DNA of 64,000 nucleotides, taken from positions 1 to 64,000 of the forward strand of contig CAYSJU010000007.1 in the NCBI GenBank assembly GCA_964431495.1, given 5' to 3'. Numbering within the stretch: position 1 is the stretch's first letter; each line of letters starts with the position of its first letter. The stretch is from CAYSJU01 sp964431495. GTDB taxonomy: Bacteria; Omnitrophota; Gorgyraeia; Tantalellales; Tantalellaceae. The notes below the pieces were generated by a model, which worked only from the letters and a program-made list of their open reading frames with translations, ran no database searches and was not told the DNA's origin. Positions 48,791-57,492 of the stretch are shown one piece after another. The position numbers and the translations under genes were made by a program.

Positions 48791-51781
48791 ATGTTCAGCC
48801 GCAAAAACATACACAACATTAAATTCATATTTATAGTGATACTCTGCCTGTTTCTTTTTACTGATATCATTTATGGGCTCGCGCCTTCATCAAGGTTCAA
48901 CCCCATTTGCGAAGTAGTAAGACATGAGGACGGCTCGCATGAGATCGTTGTGGATGAAGAAGGGCAAAGGTTCCAGGATGAAGAAACCGTAAGAAGCGTG
49001 CGCGCCGGAGAAACTCTCGGGAGATCCTTCCGCAACAGGGTCGCTTTCCGCGATATAAGCATGATCATAGGCCAGTGTCTCCATCTCGGTATATCAGAAG
49101 AAACGCTTATCCAGGATATCAAGAGCCATGTGAACAAAGCCGAGCTTGCCATGAGCAAATACTATGATGACGCGCTTCTGGCAGGCTATGAGATCGATGA
49201 GCTTCATTATGACGAAGAAGAGAGAGCATATTGCCTGCCGGTATATAGAGAGGGGTTCAGAGTTTTTCACTATAAATACTACATTGATAAAAGGCCTGAT
49301 AAAGAGCCGGACATGACTCTTCCTCTTGGGGACGGGACAGAAGTTTATGTAAGGGCAGAGCCTGTTGAGAGCAAGGACCTTGCCTCAAGGACCACTCTCT
49401 ACAGATTGTTCACAAAGCCATTATTCACAATTACAGATAGAGTCCTTCCCGAACCCCAAAAAGTGTCTGATCTTAAACCGGAGAAGGATGTTTCGAAAAA
49501 TCTCCGTTTTGATAAGCGTGTAGAAGTTTTTCAGGGAGAAGTAGCCATTGTCGAGCTGGAGGACGGGGAAGAGCTTATGACAGAAAACTTGCAGGTCTGT
49601 TCGGCTTTTCTCGGCAGGGGGAAAAGGAAGGATGGCCGGAATGTTTACGTTTTAGCCCATCTGGTAGACCTTAAAAAGGAAGAACAGATGGAACTTCTCA
49701 CACAGACCCTGAGGGAACAGTCACTGAGAGAAATAGAAATATATGTTAACGGTCCTGCCAAGAATGAAGAATTCTTTCAGGTAAGATTGGCGAAATTAAA
49801 AACCGAGTTGCCCGGGACGAAGATAATTTTAGATAAGGACAGAAACGCATGGCGAAGTGTTGTCTCCCAAACTCCCGGAAGGGCGACCCTTAAAATGAAA
49901 AATTTTATTTACGAGCACCGGTATGATAAGGAGAAGAGTAAGGAAAAGATAGCACACTGGTGGAGAAGCGCCAGGGGACGCAGCGCGGATATAAAAGAGA
50001 CACTCGGCTATGGGCCGGATGCTCCGGATCCTTCGATAGAGACATCCATCCATTCAGATTCATACGGTTACCATGATATTATAAGAACGGCAAAAGCCAT
50101 TTATCAACAAGGAGAAGTAGGACAAAGATTCAGATATTTACTTAGAGAGATAATTGCCGGAAGAGCGGTAATTCAGCCTCCGGGACAAGCTATAATGCGC
50201 GATCTGAACAAAGAAGAAGACAGAATAGCCGGGTTCTTTAAAGAAGTGCTTGAACCGCATTATGGTAAACCCTGGTATGGAGAAGGGGCGCCGGACATTT
50301 CTTCACTTATCCTTCTTGATTACATTTATTTTTTGGCTGATCTGAGCGTAGAACATTGTCAGACAGGCAGTGATCCTTACATAGGGATGAATATGGACAG
50401 AGTAAAAGCAGGAAGAGAATACCTTCAGGACAGATGGGATGCGATCAAAGCTGACGATACGGAAGTCGAGACCCTGGAACATATGCTGAAAGACATCCTT
50501 TACGGGAATAAATATGAAGGTGCGATGGATGTTACAGAAAAGGAGTTACGCATTATCTCTGACCATAGAAGACAACTGGCCAAGCTCATATTATCTGTCG
50601 GGCCTGAAGGTATTCTTGATCTGTTTGTCGATAATGTCGGTCCGGAATTAGCGGCAAATTTGAGACTGGTAGATTGCCTTGTCAGGGACAAGAAGGTCAG
50701 AAAGGTAAGGATCCATATAAAACCCGCGCCGTTCGTCATAAGCGATGTATGGGGGACAGAGGACGATCCGATGCAGCCTTATATTGCCGCGACGTTAGAA
50801 AATTTCAGGAAATTCGGAGGTAAAGAACTTGAACAGATGGCCGATAGGCTGGAAGGATTTATCAGTGATAAAAAAGTGGAACTGAAGAGGGATGAATTTT
50901 TGACATATAAAGCCGATTTCATGGAAGCCGCGGAAGAACTGAATGAGACTTTAAGCGATTCAAGCTGCGCTATATTCATCGGCGAATACCTGTACAGGAA
51001 GCTTCTGGGGCACCGCAGATGGCCGCATACAGAAGACCCGAACGTCTTAGATTATATACTGAATTATATAAAAGTCCCGGTCGGGATAATAAGGATGGTC
51101 AAGTCTGATATCAAGCTGGGTATTCCCGCTGACACGCCCGCAGACGGGACCATTGGAACGGTCCAGGTCAAGCTGGTCAATAAAGAATACGTGTACCCGA
51201 CCCCGGGAACAGAAGAACGACACGCGAAGAATTTCTCGGACAGGGTTAAATGTATCCAGGCAAAGGAAGATGACCGCCCGGTTATCCTTGCGCTCGGCAC
51301 GGGCTGGATAAAAGGATACGAAAAGGGCAGGTATCTTCAATATGATGCGCTTAATCCTCTTATTACATCTATACGGGAGTTCTGCAAGGAAAAGGGCATA
51401 ACCTTTGTTGACAGGGACGACGCTGAGTTACTGGATGCCATTGAAAAGGCAAAGGACGGAAGAACGAACGCCAGGGTCATAGTGTTAGCGGGCCAGGAAA
51501 CCGTTGAATCCCCTGAATTCAAGGCCCTCAGGGAAGACATGAACAATTTCCTCGTGGGGGTCAATAATGAAGAGCTGACGGTTGACAGCTACATGCGGCT
51601 TATGGAAATGATGACACTGACACTGAATCTCGCGTTTGACCGGGAGGTCGACCTTGACAACCCGAATATCATTATAAGGAAACATAACAAATTCCCTAAT
51701 ATCTATATATTTATCCCCAAAGCGGAACCCATGGATTACGAAATCCTGAAAGAGATCTACAAAATACAGACCTTCGCGTAA
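48791..51781 (+). CDS. Giant exported protein with GLAPSSRF start
   Basis: The function of this 996-residue protein is not recognised. A signal peptide or membrane anchor (KFIFIVILCLFLFTDIIYG) is followed at once by LAPSSRFNPICEV, a start I associate with very large Omnitrophota proteins. About residues 237-370 (FQGEVAIVELEDGEELM through WRSVVSQTPGRATLKM) faintly recall CheD-like folds. The C-terminal ~150 residues (RPVILALGTGWIKGY, ARVIVLAGQETVESPEF, NIYIFIPKAEPMDYEILKEIY) resemble in layout the tail of the sigma-fusion protein at 1-4611. It has its own promoter and no operon partners. Confidence 0.85.
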   Translation: MFSRKNIHNIKFIFIVILCLFLFTDIIYGLAPSSRFNPICEVVRHEDGSHEIVVDEEGQRFQDEETVRSVRAGETLGRSFRNRVAFRDISMIIGQCLHLGISEETLIQDIKSHVNKAELAMSKYYDDALLAGYEIDELHYDEEERAYCLPVYREGFRVFHYKYYIDKRPDKEPDMTLPLGDGTEVYVRAEPVESKDLASRTTLYRLFTKPLFTITDRVLPEPQKVSDLKPEKDVSKNLRFDKRVEVFQGEVAIVELEDGEELMTENLQVCSAFLGRGKRKDGRNVYVLAHLVDLKKEEQMELLTQTLREQSLREIEIYVNGPAKNEEFFQVRLAKLKTELPGTKIILDKDRNAWRSVVSQTPGRATLKMKNFIYEHRYDKEKSKEKIAHWWRSARGRSADIKETLGYGPDAPDPSIETSIHSDSYGYHDIIRTAKAIYQQGEVGQRFRYLLREIIAGRAVIQPPGQAIMRDLNKEEDRIAGFFKEVLEPHYGKPWYGEGAPDISSLILLDYIYFLADLSVEHCQTGSDPYIGMNMDRVKAGREYLQDRWDAIKADDTEVETLEHMLKDILYGNKYEGAMDVTEKELRIISDHRRQLAKLILSVGPEGILDLFVDNVGPELAANLRLVDCLVRDKKVRKVRIHIKPAPFVISDVWGTEDDPMQPYIAATLENFRKFGGKELEQMADRLEGFISDKKVELKRDEFLTYKADFMEAAEELNETLSDSSCAIFIGEYLYRKLLGHRRWPHTEDPNVLDYILNYIKVPVGIIRMVKSDIKLGIPADTPADGTIGTVQVKLVNKEYVYPTPGTEERHAKNFSDRVKCIQAKEDDRPVILALGTGWIKGYEKGRYLQYDALNPLITSIREFCKEKGITFVDRDDAELLDAIEKAKDGRTNARVIVLAGQETVESPEFKALREDMNNFLVGVNNEELTVDSYMRLMEMMTLTLNLAFDREVDLDNPNIIIRKHNKFPNIYIFIPKAEPMDYEILKEIYKIQTFA

Positions 51782-51803
51782 TTTTCGCCCCGCTCTTATA
51801 TCA

Positions 51804-51832
51804 TTGACAATGCTTTCAATGAAAGGCATAAT
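51804..51832 (+). promoter_or_regulatory. Promoter of pyk
   Basis: TTGACA, 17 bp, CATAAT, about 57 bp before the pyk start. Confidence 0.7.
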
Positions 51833-51889
51833 AAAGCAGCATTTCATATGACCACGAGGGGAAATATACCCTAACGATAAGGAATATAA

Positions 51890-52918
51890 ATGGCCAAGAC
51901 AAAGGTCGTTGCGACATTAGGGCCTGCCAGCAGCAGTTATGCCATGATACGCAAGATGGTAACGGCGGGATTGGATGTTGCCCGTCTCAATTTTTCTCAC
52001 GGCTCGCACAGGGAACATCTGCACAGGATGGAGCAGATAAGAACGATCAACAAGAAACACAAAAAACGCGTGCGGATCATGCAGGACCTGGAGGGCTTCC
52101 GCATAAGGGTCTGTGAGCTCAAAAAAGGCAAGAAGGTCCTCCAAAATGGTAAGACCGTCTGGCTTACCGCAGGTTCGGATACAGGCGATCCGCGAGTAAT
52201 CCCGTTTGATTATGAGGGCGATCTGACGGGGATAGGCGCGGGGCAGAAGGTATACATAGACGATGGGAACATAATCCTTGAAGCAAAAAGTTCCACAAAG
52301 AAAAAAGTAAAGGCCGAAGTGATCGAGGGCGGTATCCTGAAGGAGAGAAAAGGCGTGAACATGCCGGGGGTCCGTATCCCGTTCGGGGGGGTCACGGAAA
52401 AGGATAAAGACGACCTGGAATTCGGGATAAAGCACAAAGTGGATTTTGTTTCCCAGTCCTTTGTGCGCACTAGAAAAGACATTGACATTATAAAGAAACA
52501 CTTAAGATCGACGCTGCCCCGGTGCCGTGTTGTGGCTAAGATAGAAAGCCGCGAGGCCATAAAGAATATAGACTCGATAATCGAGGCTTCCGACGGCATA
52601 ATGGTGGCAAGAGGAGATATGGGAGTCGCCGTTCCTATATATATGATCCCTATCATACAGAAGATGATCATCAAAAAATGCAACCGGGCGAAAAAATTCG
52701 TGATCACCGCGACACAGATGCTCGAGCACATGACGGAACACAGGCGGCCCACGCGTGCGGAAGTCACGGATGTGGCTAATGCCGTGCTGGACGGGACCGA
52801 TTACGTGATGCTCTCGGAGGAATCCGCGTCCGGCCTTTATCCCGCGGAGTCCGTAAGGATGATGCAGAAGATAATCGATTATACCGAAGCGCACAGGAAC
52901 CTCTTCGGGGTCAGGTAA
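51890..52918 (+). CDS. pyk: Short pyruvate kinase (no C-terminal domain)
   Basis: It converts phosphoenolpyruvate and ADP to pyruvate and ATP. The 342-residue protein begins VVATLGPASSSYAMI and keeps LNFSHGSHREH, the B domain, KGVNMPGVRIPF, KIESREAIKNIDSI, MVARGDMGV, ATQMLEHMTEHRRPTRAEVTDVANAVLDGTDYVMLSEESA. It ends where the usual ~120-residue C-terminal regulatory domain should begin, and the next gene starts 16 bp later, so that domain is absent, not frameshifted within the gap. LSEESA replaces the common LSGETA. Confidence 0.92.
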   Translation: MAKTKVVATLGPASSSYAMIRKMVTAGLDVARLNFSHGSHREHLHRMEQIRTINKKHKKRVRIMQDLEGFRIRVCELKKGKKVLQNGKTVWLTAGSDTGDPRVIPFDYEGDLTGIGAGQKVYIDDGNIILEAKSSTKKKVKAEVIEGGILKERKGVNMPGVRIPFGGVTEKDKDDLEFGIKHKVDFVSQSFVRTRKDIDIIKKHLRSTLPRCRVVAKIESREAIKNIDSIIEASDGIMVARGDMGVAVPIYMIPIIQKMIIKKCNRAKKFVITATQMLEHMTEHRRPTRAEVTDVANAVLDGTDYVMLSEESASGLYPAESVRMMQKIIDYTEAHRNLFGVR

Positions 52919-52934
52919 GAGAAAGGCAGGTCCT

Positions 52935-53606
52935 ATGGCTGTAGTATTTTTTGTGATAAAGATGTTCTTATATGCGTTATGCCTTCTTATCCTTCTTGCG
53001 GTCGGGGCGCTTCTGCGGCTGATGGTCTCGCGCCGGAAATATGAGCAGAAAGAAATAGATATGGGCAGATTAAGAAAAGGCGACGTGATATTGACGGGGA
53101 CAAATAAGAACATAACCGCATTTCAGATAAAAATATCCAATATCCTCACCAACGGGATAGACAGTAAATACTGGACGCACGCGGCACTGCATATCGGAGG
53201 CGGCAAGCTCATAGAGGCGGAGCCGAAGGGGATCGTCTATAATTCGGTAGGGAAGTATTTGAAAAAAGGAGAGGTGGTCAAGGTATACCGTAACCGATAC
53301 ATAGGGGACGAAGGAATATTGGATAAGGTAATAGACTTTTGTGAAGAAGCAAAAAAGGAAAAGTTCAGCTACGGCTGGATAGGGCTGATTTTTTATGTGC
53401 TGGCAACTTTCCTGCCGGTAAGCGTCAATTTTATTTTTGACAATAAGCTGATAGATAAGCTGTGCAATCTGGATCAGGCGTATTTCTGTTCAGAACTCAT
53501 AGCGGACGCATATAAAGAAGCGGGGTATAAGATCACGCCGTTTGACAGCTGGCGTATAAAACCTTCCGATTTCATAAAGAGTCCTTTTTTCAAGGAGATC
53601 TATTGA
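52935..53606 (+). CDS. YiiX-like permuted papain-fold (NlpC/P60-related) protein
   Basis: The 223-residue protein has an N-terminal membrane helix (VFFVIKMFLYALCLLILLAVGALLR in part) and then LRKGDVILTG, the histidine block YWTHAALHIGGGKLIEAE and the cysteine block AYFCSELIADAYKEAGY, in the permuted order of YaeF/YiiX proteins. Probable peptidase or amidase, perhaps of cell-wall or lipid-linked substrates. GAGAAAGGCAGG precedes the ATG. Confidence 0.85.
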   Translation: MAVVFFVIKMFLYALCLLILLAVGALLRLMVSRRKYEQKEIDMGRLRKGDVILTGTNKNITAFQIKISNILTNGIDSKYWTHAALHIGGGKLIEAEPKGIVYNSVGKYLKKGEVVKVYRNRYIGDEGILDKVIDFCEEAKKEKFSYGWIGLIFYVLATFLPVSVNFIFDNKLIDKLCNLDQAYFCSELIADAYKEAGYKITPFDSWRIKPSDFIKSPFFKEIY

Positions 53607-53646
53607 ATCGGAAGAGCAACTGTTAACGAAGAAAGGGAGGAAAAAC

Positions 53647-53883
53647 ATGCCGTATGACAGTAGTCTGGATGAATGTTTGTTCGCGAAAACACTGGAGAGC
53701 GACACGGATCGGTTGACCGTTAGCGTTTATTCCTACAACAAAGGGCAGAAAAAACTGCAGATCACAAGAGAAAACCGTAACAGGGAGGGTGAACTCAGGT
53801 TTGCCAAGCTGGGAAGGATGACCAAAGAGGAAGTAGAAGCGGTTCTTCCATTGATGCAGGATGCAATAAAAGCCATGGATTAA
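53647..53883 (+). CDS. PC4-like single-strand DNA-binding protein
   Basis: The 78-residue protein resembles the PC4/YdbC family: RLTVSVYSYNKGQKKLQITRE, a basic hairpin, GELRFAKLGRMTKEEVEAVLPLMQDAI with the closing helix. PC4-type proteins bind single-stranded DNA and dimerise. The call rests on pattern only. GAAAGGGAGG lies before the ATG. It precedes rmuC, another DNA protein, by 21 bp. Confidence 0.65.
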   Translation: MPYDSSLDECLFAKTLESDTDRLTVSVYSYNKGQKKLQITRENRNREGELRFAKLGRMTKEEVEAVLPLMQDAIKAMD

Positions 53884-53904
53884 GTTTCCGGGGAAAGGAG
53901 CAGC

Positions 53905-55155
53905 ATGGACCCCATGATACTTTTGGTCGGTATTCTGTTATTTCTGCTCGGAGCGGGCATTGGCTGGGCCGCGTCCCGCCTGCGCGTCGAGGCCCTGCAG
54001 CGCGAGAAAGCTGTCGCGGAGACCAAAGCGGAAGAGGCCAATAAAAGAATAGAAGAACAGAAAAAGGTCCTTGAAGAGGCCAGGGAAAAGATGACCATGA
54101 CTTTTCAGGCCCTTTCAGGCGAGTCCTTAAAGAGCAATAACAGGGCTTTCCTGGAGCTTGCGAGGGAAAGCCTCGAGGTCATCCTGAAAGAAGCCAAGGG
54201 AGAGATAGACAAAAAAGAAGAATCCATCCGGACCGTGGTCAAGCCACTGGAAGACGCCCTGAAAAGATATGAGCTGCAGATAGGGGAACTGGAGAAAAAC
54301 AGGGCCGAAGCGTATGGCAGCCTTGGAAGGCAGATACACTCTTTGATGGAAGCCCAGCAATCCCTCCGGAAAGAGACCGGTAATCTTGTGACAGCTCTCC
54401 GGAGGCCGGAAGTAAGGGGCCGGTGGGGAGAGGTCACGCTTAAGCGGGTCGCGGAGCTCGCGGGAATGACGGCTCACTGCGATTATACCGAGCAGGTATC
54501 TGTTGAGACCGAAGAAGGCAGGTTCAGGCCCGATATGATGGTGTACCTGTCGGCGGGCAGGGAAATAGTCGTGGACAGCAAGGTATCGCTTGACGCATAC
54601 CTTGACGCCGTATCCGCGGACACTGAGGAAAAAAGAAAAGAATTCATGAACAAGCACGCCCAGCAGGTAAGGAAGCACATGAAGTCCCTTTCAAGTAAAG
54701 CTTACTGGGCCCAGTTCCAGAAAGCCCCCGAGTTTGTCGTGATGTTTATCCCGGGAGAAGCGTTTTTAAGCGCCGCTGTTGAGAACGATTCCGCGCTCAT
54801 CGAGGACGGGATGGAAGCCAGGGTGATAATAGCGACTCCCACCACTTTGATAGCTCTCTTGCGGGCCATTGCCTATGGCTGGAGACAGGAACAAATAACC
54901 AAGAACGCCCAGGAAATAGCGACCCTGGGGAAAGAACTGTACGACAGGTTCCAGCCTTTTTTAGACCATGTCAACAAGACCGGCGGGTCCCTGTCCCAGG
55001 CCGTCGAAGCTTTCAACAGGATGGTCAGGTCCCTGGAAGGCAGGGTCATAGTAAGCGTCAAGAAATTTCAGGAGCTGGGAGCCGCAGGAGATAAAGAGAT
55101 CTCGGAGATCAAACAGGTGGAACAGATCCCCGTGAAGGCGCGGGATCGCGAATAA
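53905..55155 (+). CDS. rmuC: DNA recombination protein RmuC
   Basis: RmuC limits rearrangements at inverted repeats. The 416-residue protein has an N-terminal membrane helix (ILLVGILLFLLGAGIGW), a long coiled coil (about 25-150) and the nuclease-like RmuC domain: RRPEVRGRWGEVTLKRVAELAGM, RPDMMVYLSAGREIVVDSKVSLDAYL, and FIPGEAFLSAAVE. GGAAAGGAG precedes the ATG. It lies 21 bp before hflK. Confidence 0.94.
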   Translation: MDPMILLVGILLFLLGAGIGWAASRLRVEALQREKAVAETKAEEANKRIEEQKKVLEEAREKMTMTFQALSGESLKSNNRAFLELARESLEVILKEAKGEIDKKEESIRTVVKPLEDALKRYELQIGELEKNRAEAYGSLGRQIHSLMEAQQSLRKETGNLVTALRRPEVRGRWGEVTLKRVAELAGMTAHCDYTEQVSVETEEGRFRPDMMVYLSAGREIVVDSKVSLDAYLDAVSADTEEKRKEFMNKHAQQVRKHMKSLSSKAYWAQFQKAPEFVVMFIPGEAFLSAAVENDSALIEDGMEARVIIATPTTLIALLRAIAYGWRQEQITKNAQEIATLGKELYDRFQPFLDHVNKTGGSLSQAVEAFNRMVRSLEGRVIVSVKKFQELGAAGDKEISEIKQVEQIPVKARDRE

Positions 55156-55176
55156 ATAGAGGAAAGGAGATATGCC

Positions 55177-56184
55177 ATGGATGAAAATTTCAGAACACCC
55201 GAAGACCTTTTCAAGGAAGGCAGCAAGAAAGTGAGCCAGGTGAGTAAAGACTTCGCCAAATATGTACCGGCTATCATAATCATTATTTTTGTACTCGCCT
55301 CCCTGAAGACCCTGATATACTCTATCGGCCCTGACGAGGTCGGGATTATTCAGAGGTTCGGAAAATATGTCCGCACGGCAGGGCCGGGCCTGCATACAAA
55401 GATACCCTGGGGCATCGAGAAGGTCTCGCCGGTGAAGGTGAAAAAGATATTCAAGGAAGAGTTCGGTTTCAGGACAGTACGGGCTGGCGTGAGGACGCAG
55501 TATTCCGTGCAAAAGTATCATGAAGAATCCATAATGCTTACCGGCGACCTGAACATACTGGATGTCAGGTGGATAGTGCAGTTCAAGGTAAAAGATCCCG
55601 TAAAGCTTCTGTTCGCGACAAGGCATCCCATAGACAATGTAAGGGATATGTCGGAAGTGGTGATGAGCCGTCTTTGCGGGGATTACAGGGTGGATGAACT
55701 GCTCACGACAAAGAGAGAAGAGGTGGACCACGAAGCCCAGCTGGAATTACAGAAGCTGCTGGATAAATATAACACGGGGATCAAGGTTGTCACCGTAAAA
55801 CTCCTGGACGTAAATCCTCCTGACGAAGTAAAGCCGGCGTTTAACGAAGTGAACGAGGCCAAGCAGGAGAAGGAGCGCATGATAAACGAAGCCTGGGAAG
55901 AATACAACAAGATCATCCCCCGGGCAAAAGGTGAAGCGGAGCGGACCATCAGGCAGGCTGAGGGATACGCGCTTGACAGGGTCAACCGGGCCAAGGGAGA
56001 GGCAGAGAGGTTTTTAGTTACCTGGGAGGAGTATAGAAAGGCTCCGGATGTGACCAAAAAAAGGCTTTACCTTGAGACCATGACAGGAGTGATGTCCAAA
56101 GTGGATAAGAAATATATTATAGATCCCCAGCAGAAGTCCATATTGCCGCTGGTGAACCTCGACAAGGAAGGAGGGGCAAGATAA
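55177..56184 (+). CDS. hflK: HflK, SPFH/prohibitin-family protease modulator
   Basis: HflK and HflC form a membrane complex around the FtsH protease. The 335-residue protein has one N-terminal membrane helix (AIIIIIFVLASLKTLIYSI), then the SPFH domain with IGPDEVGIIQRFGKYVRTAGPGLHTKIP and a coiled-coil tail (NEAKQEKERMINEAWEEYNK). AGGAAAGGAG precedes the ATG. Its stop shares a base with the hflC start. Confidence 0.95.
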   Translation: MDENFRTPEDLFKEGSKKVSQVSKDFAKYVPAIIIIIFVLASLKTLIYSIGPDEVGIIQRFGKYVRTAGPGLHTKIPWGIEKVSPVKVKKIFKEEFGFRTVRAGVRTQYSVQKYHEESIMLTGDLNILDVRWIVQFKVKDPVKLLFATRHPIDNVRDMSEVVMSRLCGDYRVDELLTTKREEVDHEAQLELQKLLDKYNTGIKVVTVKLLDVNPPDEVKPAFNEVNEAKQEKERMINEAWEEYNKIIPRAKGEAERTIRQAEGYALDRVNRAKGEAERFLVTWEEYRKAPDVTKKRLYLETMTGVMSKVDKKYIIDPQQKSILPLVNLDKEGGAR

Positions 56185-57125
56185 TGAAGACAGTTATTGG
56201 AATGATCGCGGCCCTCGTAATAATCGCGGCCCTGAGTTTTGTTACCGGTGCCGTTTATCTCGTTTCAGAGATCAACCAGGCGGTCATTACGCAGTTCGGT
56301 AAGCCTGTCGGGGATCCTGTTTCAAAGGCGGGGCTGCATTTTAAAGTGCCATTCATCCAGCAGGTCCATTATTTTGACAAGCGGCTCCTTGACTGGGACG
56401 GCGACCCGAACCAGATCCCCACCAGGGATAAAAAGTATATCTGGGTCGACTCGACCGCCAGGTGGAAGATCTCCGACGCCCTGAAGTTTCTCCAGTCCAT
56501 GGGTAACGAACTAGGGGCGCACGGGAGGATCGATGATATTATCAATTCAGCCACCAGGGACGCTGTCACGAGTCACCTGCTGGTCGAAGTTACAAGGGAT
56601 TCCAACCGTGTCCTTGATGAGAAGGAAGAGGAGGTAACGATCGGTTTCGCGGAAGAGGCGCTTGAGCACATCACGAACGGCAGGCAGGCGCTGGAAGGGC
56701 AGATACTGCAAAGGGCGCAGAAGCTCGCGCCGCAGTACGGTATTGAACTGGAGGACGTGCGCATAAAGCACGTCAATTATGTCGAGAACGTGCGAAAGAA
56801 GGTCTATGAACGGATGATAGCGGAAAGGAAACGCGCTGCCGAAGAATACCGCTCGGAAGGAAGAGGTAAAAGCGCCGAGATCAAGGGAAAGATGGAAAAG
56901 CAGCTGAAATCCATCACTTCAGAGGCGTATAAAACAGCGCAGGGCTTAAGGGGAAAAGCGGACGCCGAGGCCACCACGATATACGCCGGGGCGTATAACA
57001 ATGACCCTGAATTTTACTCCTTTTTGAGGACGCTGGAGACCTACGATACCACTATAGGCGGCGGCACCACCATGATCATTACCACGGACAGCGACTATTT
57101 CCGGTACATTAAGAAGATCGATTGA
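56184..57125 (+). CDS. hflC: HflC, SPFH/prohibitin-family protease modulator
   Basis: The partner of HflK. The 313-residue protein has an N-terminal helix (IGMIAALVIIAALSFVTGAVYLV), SEINQAVITQFGKPVGDPVSKAGLHFKVPF, and the tail with RMIAERKRAAEEYRSEGRGKSAEIKGKME and YAGAYNNDPEFYSFLRTLETY, the usual HflC ending. It starts one base inside the hflK stop and ends 16 bp before the STAS gene. Confidence 0.96.
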   Translation: MKTVIGMIAALVIIAALSFVTGAVYLVSEINQAVITQFGKPVGDPVSKAGLHFKVPFIQQVHYFDKRLLDWDGDPNQIPTRDKKYIWVDSTARWKISDALKFLQSMGNELGAHGRIDDIINSATRDAVTSHLLVEVTRDSNRVLDEKEEEVTIGFAEEALEHITNGRQALEGQILQRAQKLAPQYGIELEDVRIKHVNYVENVRKKVYERMIAERKRAAEEYRSEGRGKSAEIKGKMEKQLKSITSEAYKTAQGLRGKADAEATTIYAGAYNNDPEFYSFLRTLETYDTTIGGGTTMIITTDSDYFRYIKKID

Positions 57126-57141
57126 GAAGGTTGATCCAGGA

Positions 57142-57474
57142 ATGGAGATCAGGACTATCGGGGATGTAAAAATAGCTGTTATGGAATCAAAATTTGATTC
57201 CTCAATAGCTAAAGATGAGGAAGCGGCGCTTATAGGCTTGATCCAGGGCGGCGCCGGCAAGGTCATCGGTGATCTTTCCGGGACCGAATACATATCCAGC
57301 GCGGGCCTGAGGATCCTCCTTTTAGGTGCCAAGACTTTACAGGCGTCAGGAGGCAGGTTCGTCCTTTGTTGCCTCAGACCTTACGTCCATGAAATATTCG
57401 AGACAGCGGGCTTCACCCGGATTTTTGATATCTATGATTCAGAGAAAGATGCTTTGAAAAGTTTTGGGAAATGA
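57142..57474 (+). CDS. STAS-domain anti-sigma factor antagonist
   Basis: The 110-residue protein is one STAS domain, as in SpoIIAA or RsbV. The phospho-acceptor serine lies in SGTEYISSAGLRILLLGAK. When dephosphorylated such a protein binds an RsbW-type kinase and frees its target. It leads the cluster with the binding protein and phosphatase at 57493-60865, and the phosphatase there probably acts on it. Confidence 0.92.
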   Translation: MEIRTIGDVKIAVMESKFDSSIAKDEEAALIGLIQGGAGKVIGDLSGTEYISSAGLRILLLGAKTLQASGGRFVLCCLRPYVHEIFETAGFTRIFDIYDSEKDALKSFGK

Positions 57475-57492
57475 CGCAAAGGTTTTACTTGT

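Noticed and set aside
52900..53610. Frameshifted C-terminal domain of pyruvate kinase
   Set aside because: The DNA after pyk encodes a complete YiiX-like protein with its own ribosome site; no pyruvate kinase C-domain motifs were seen in the other frames.
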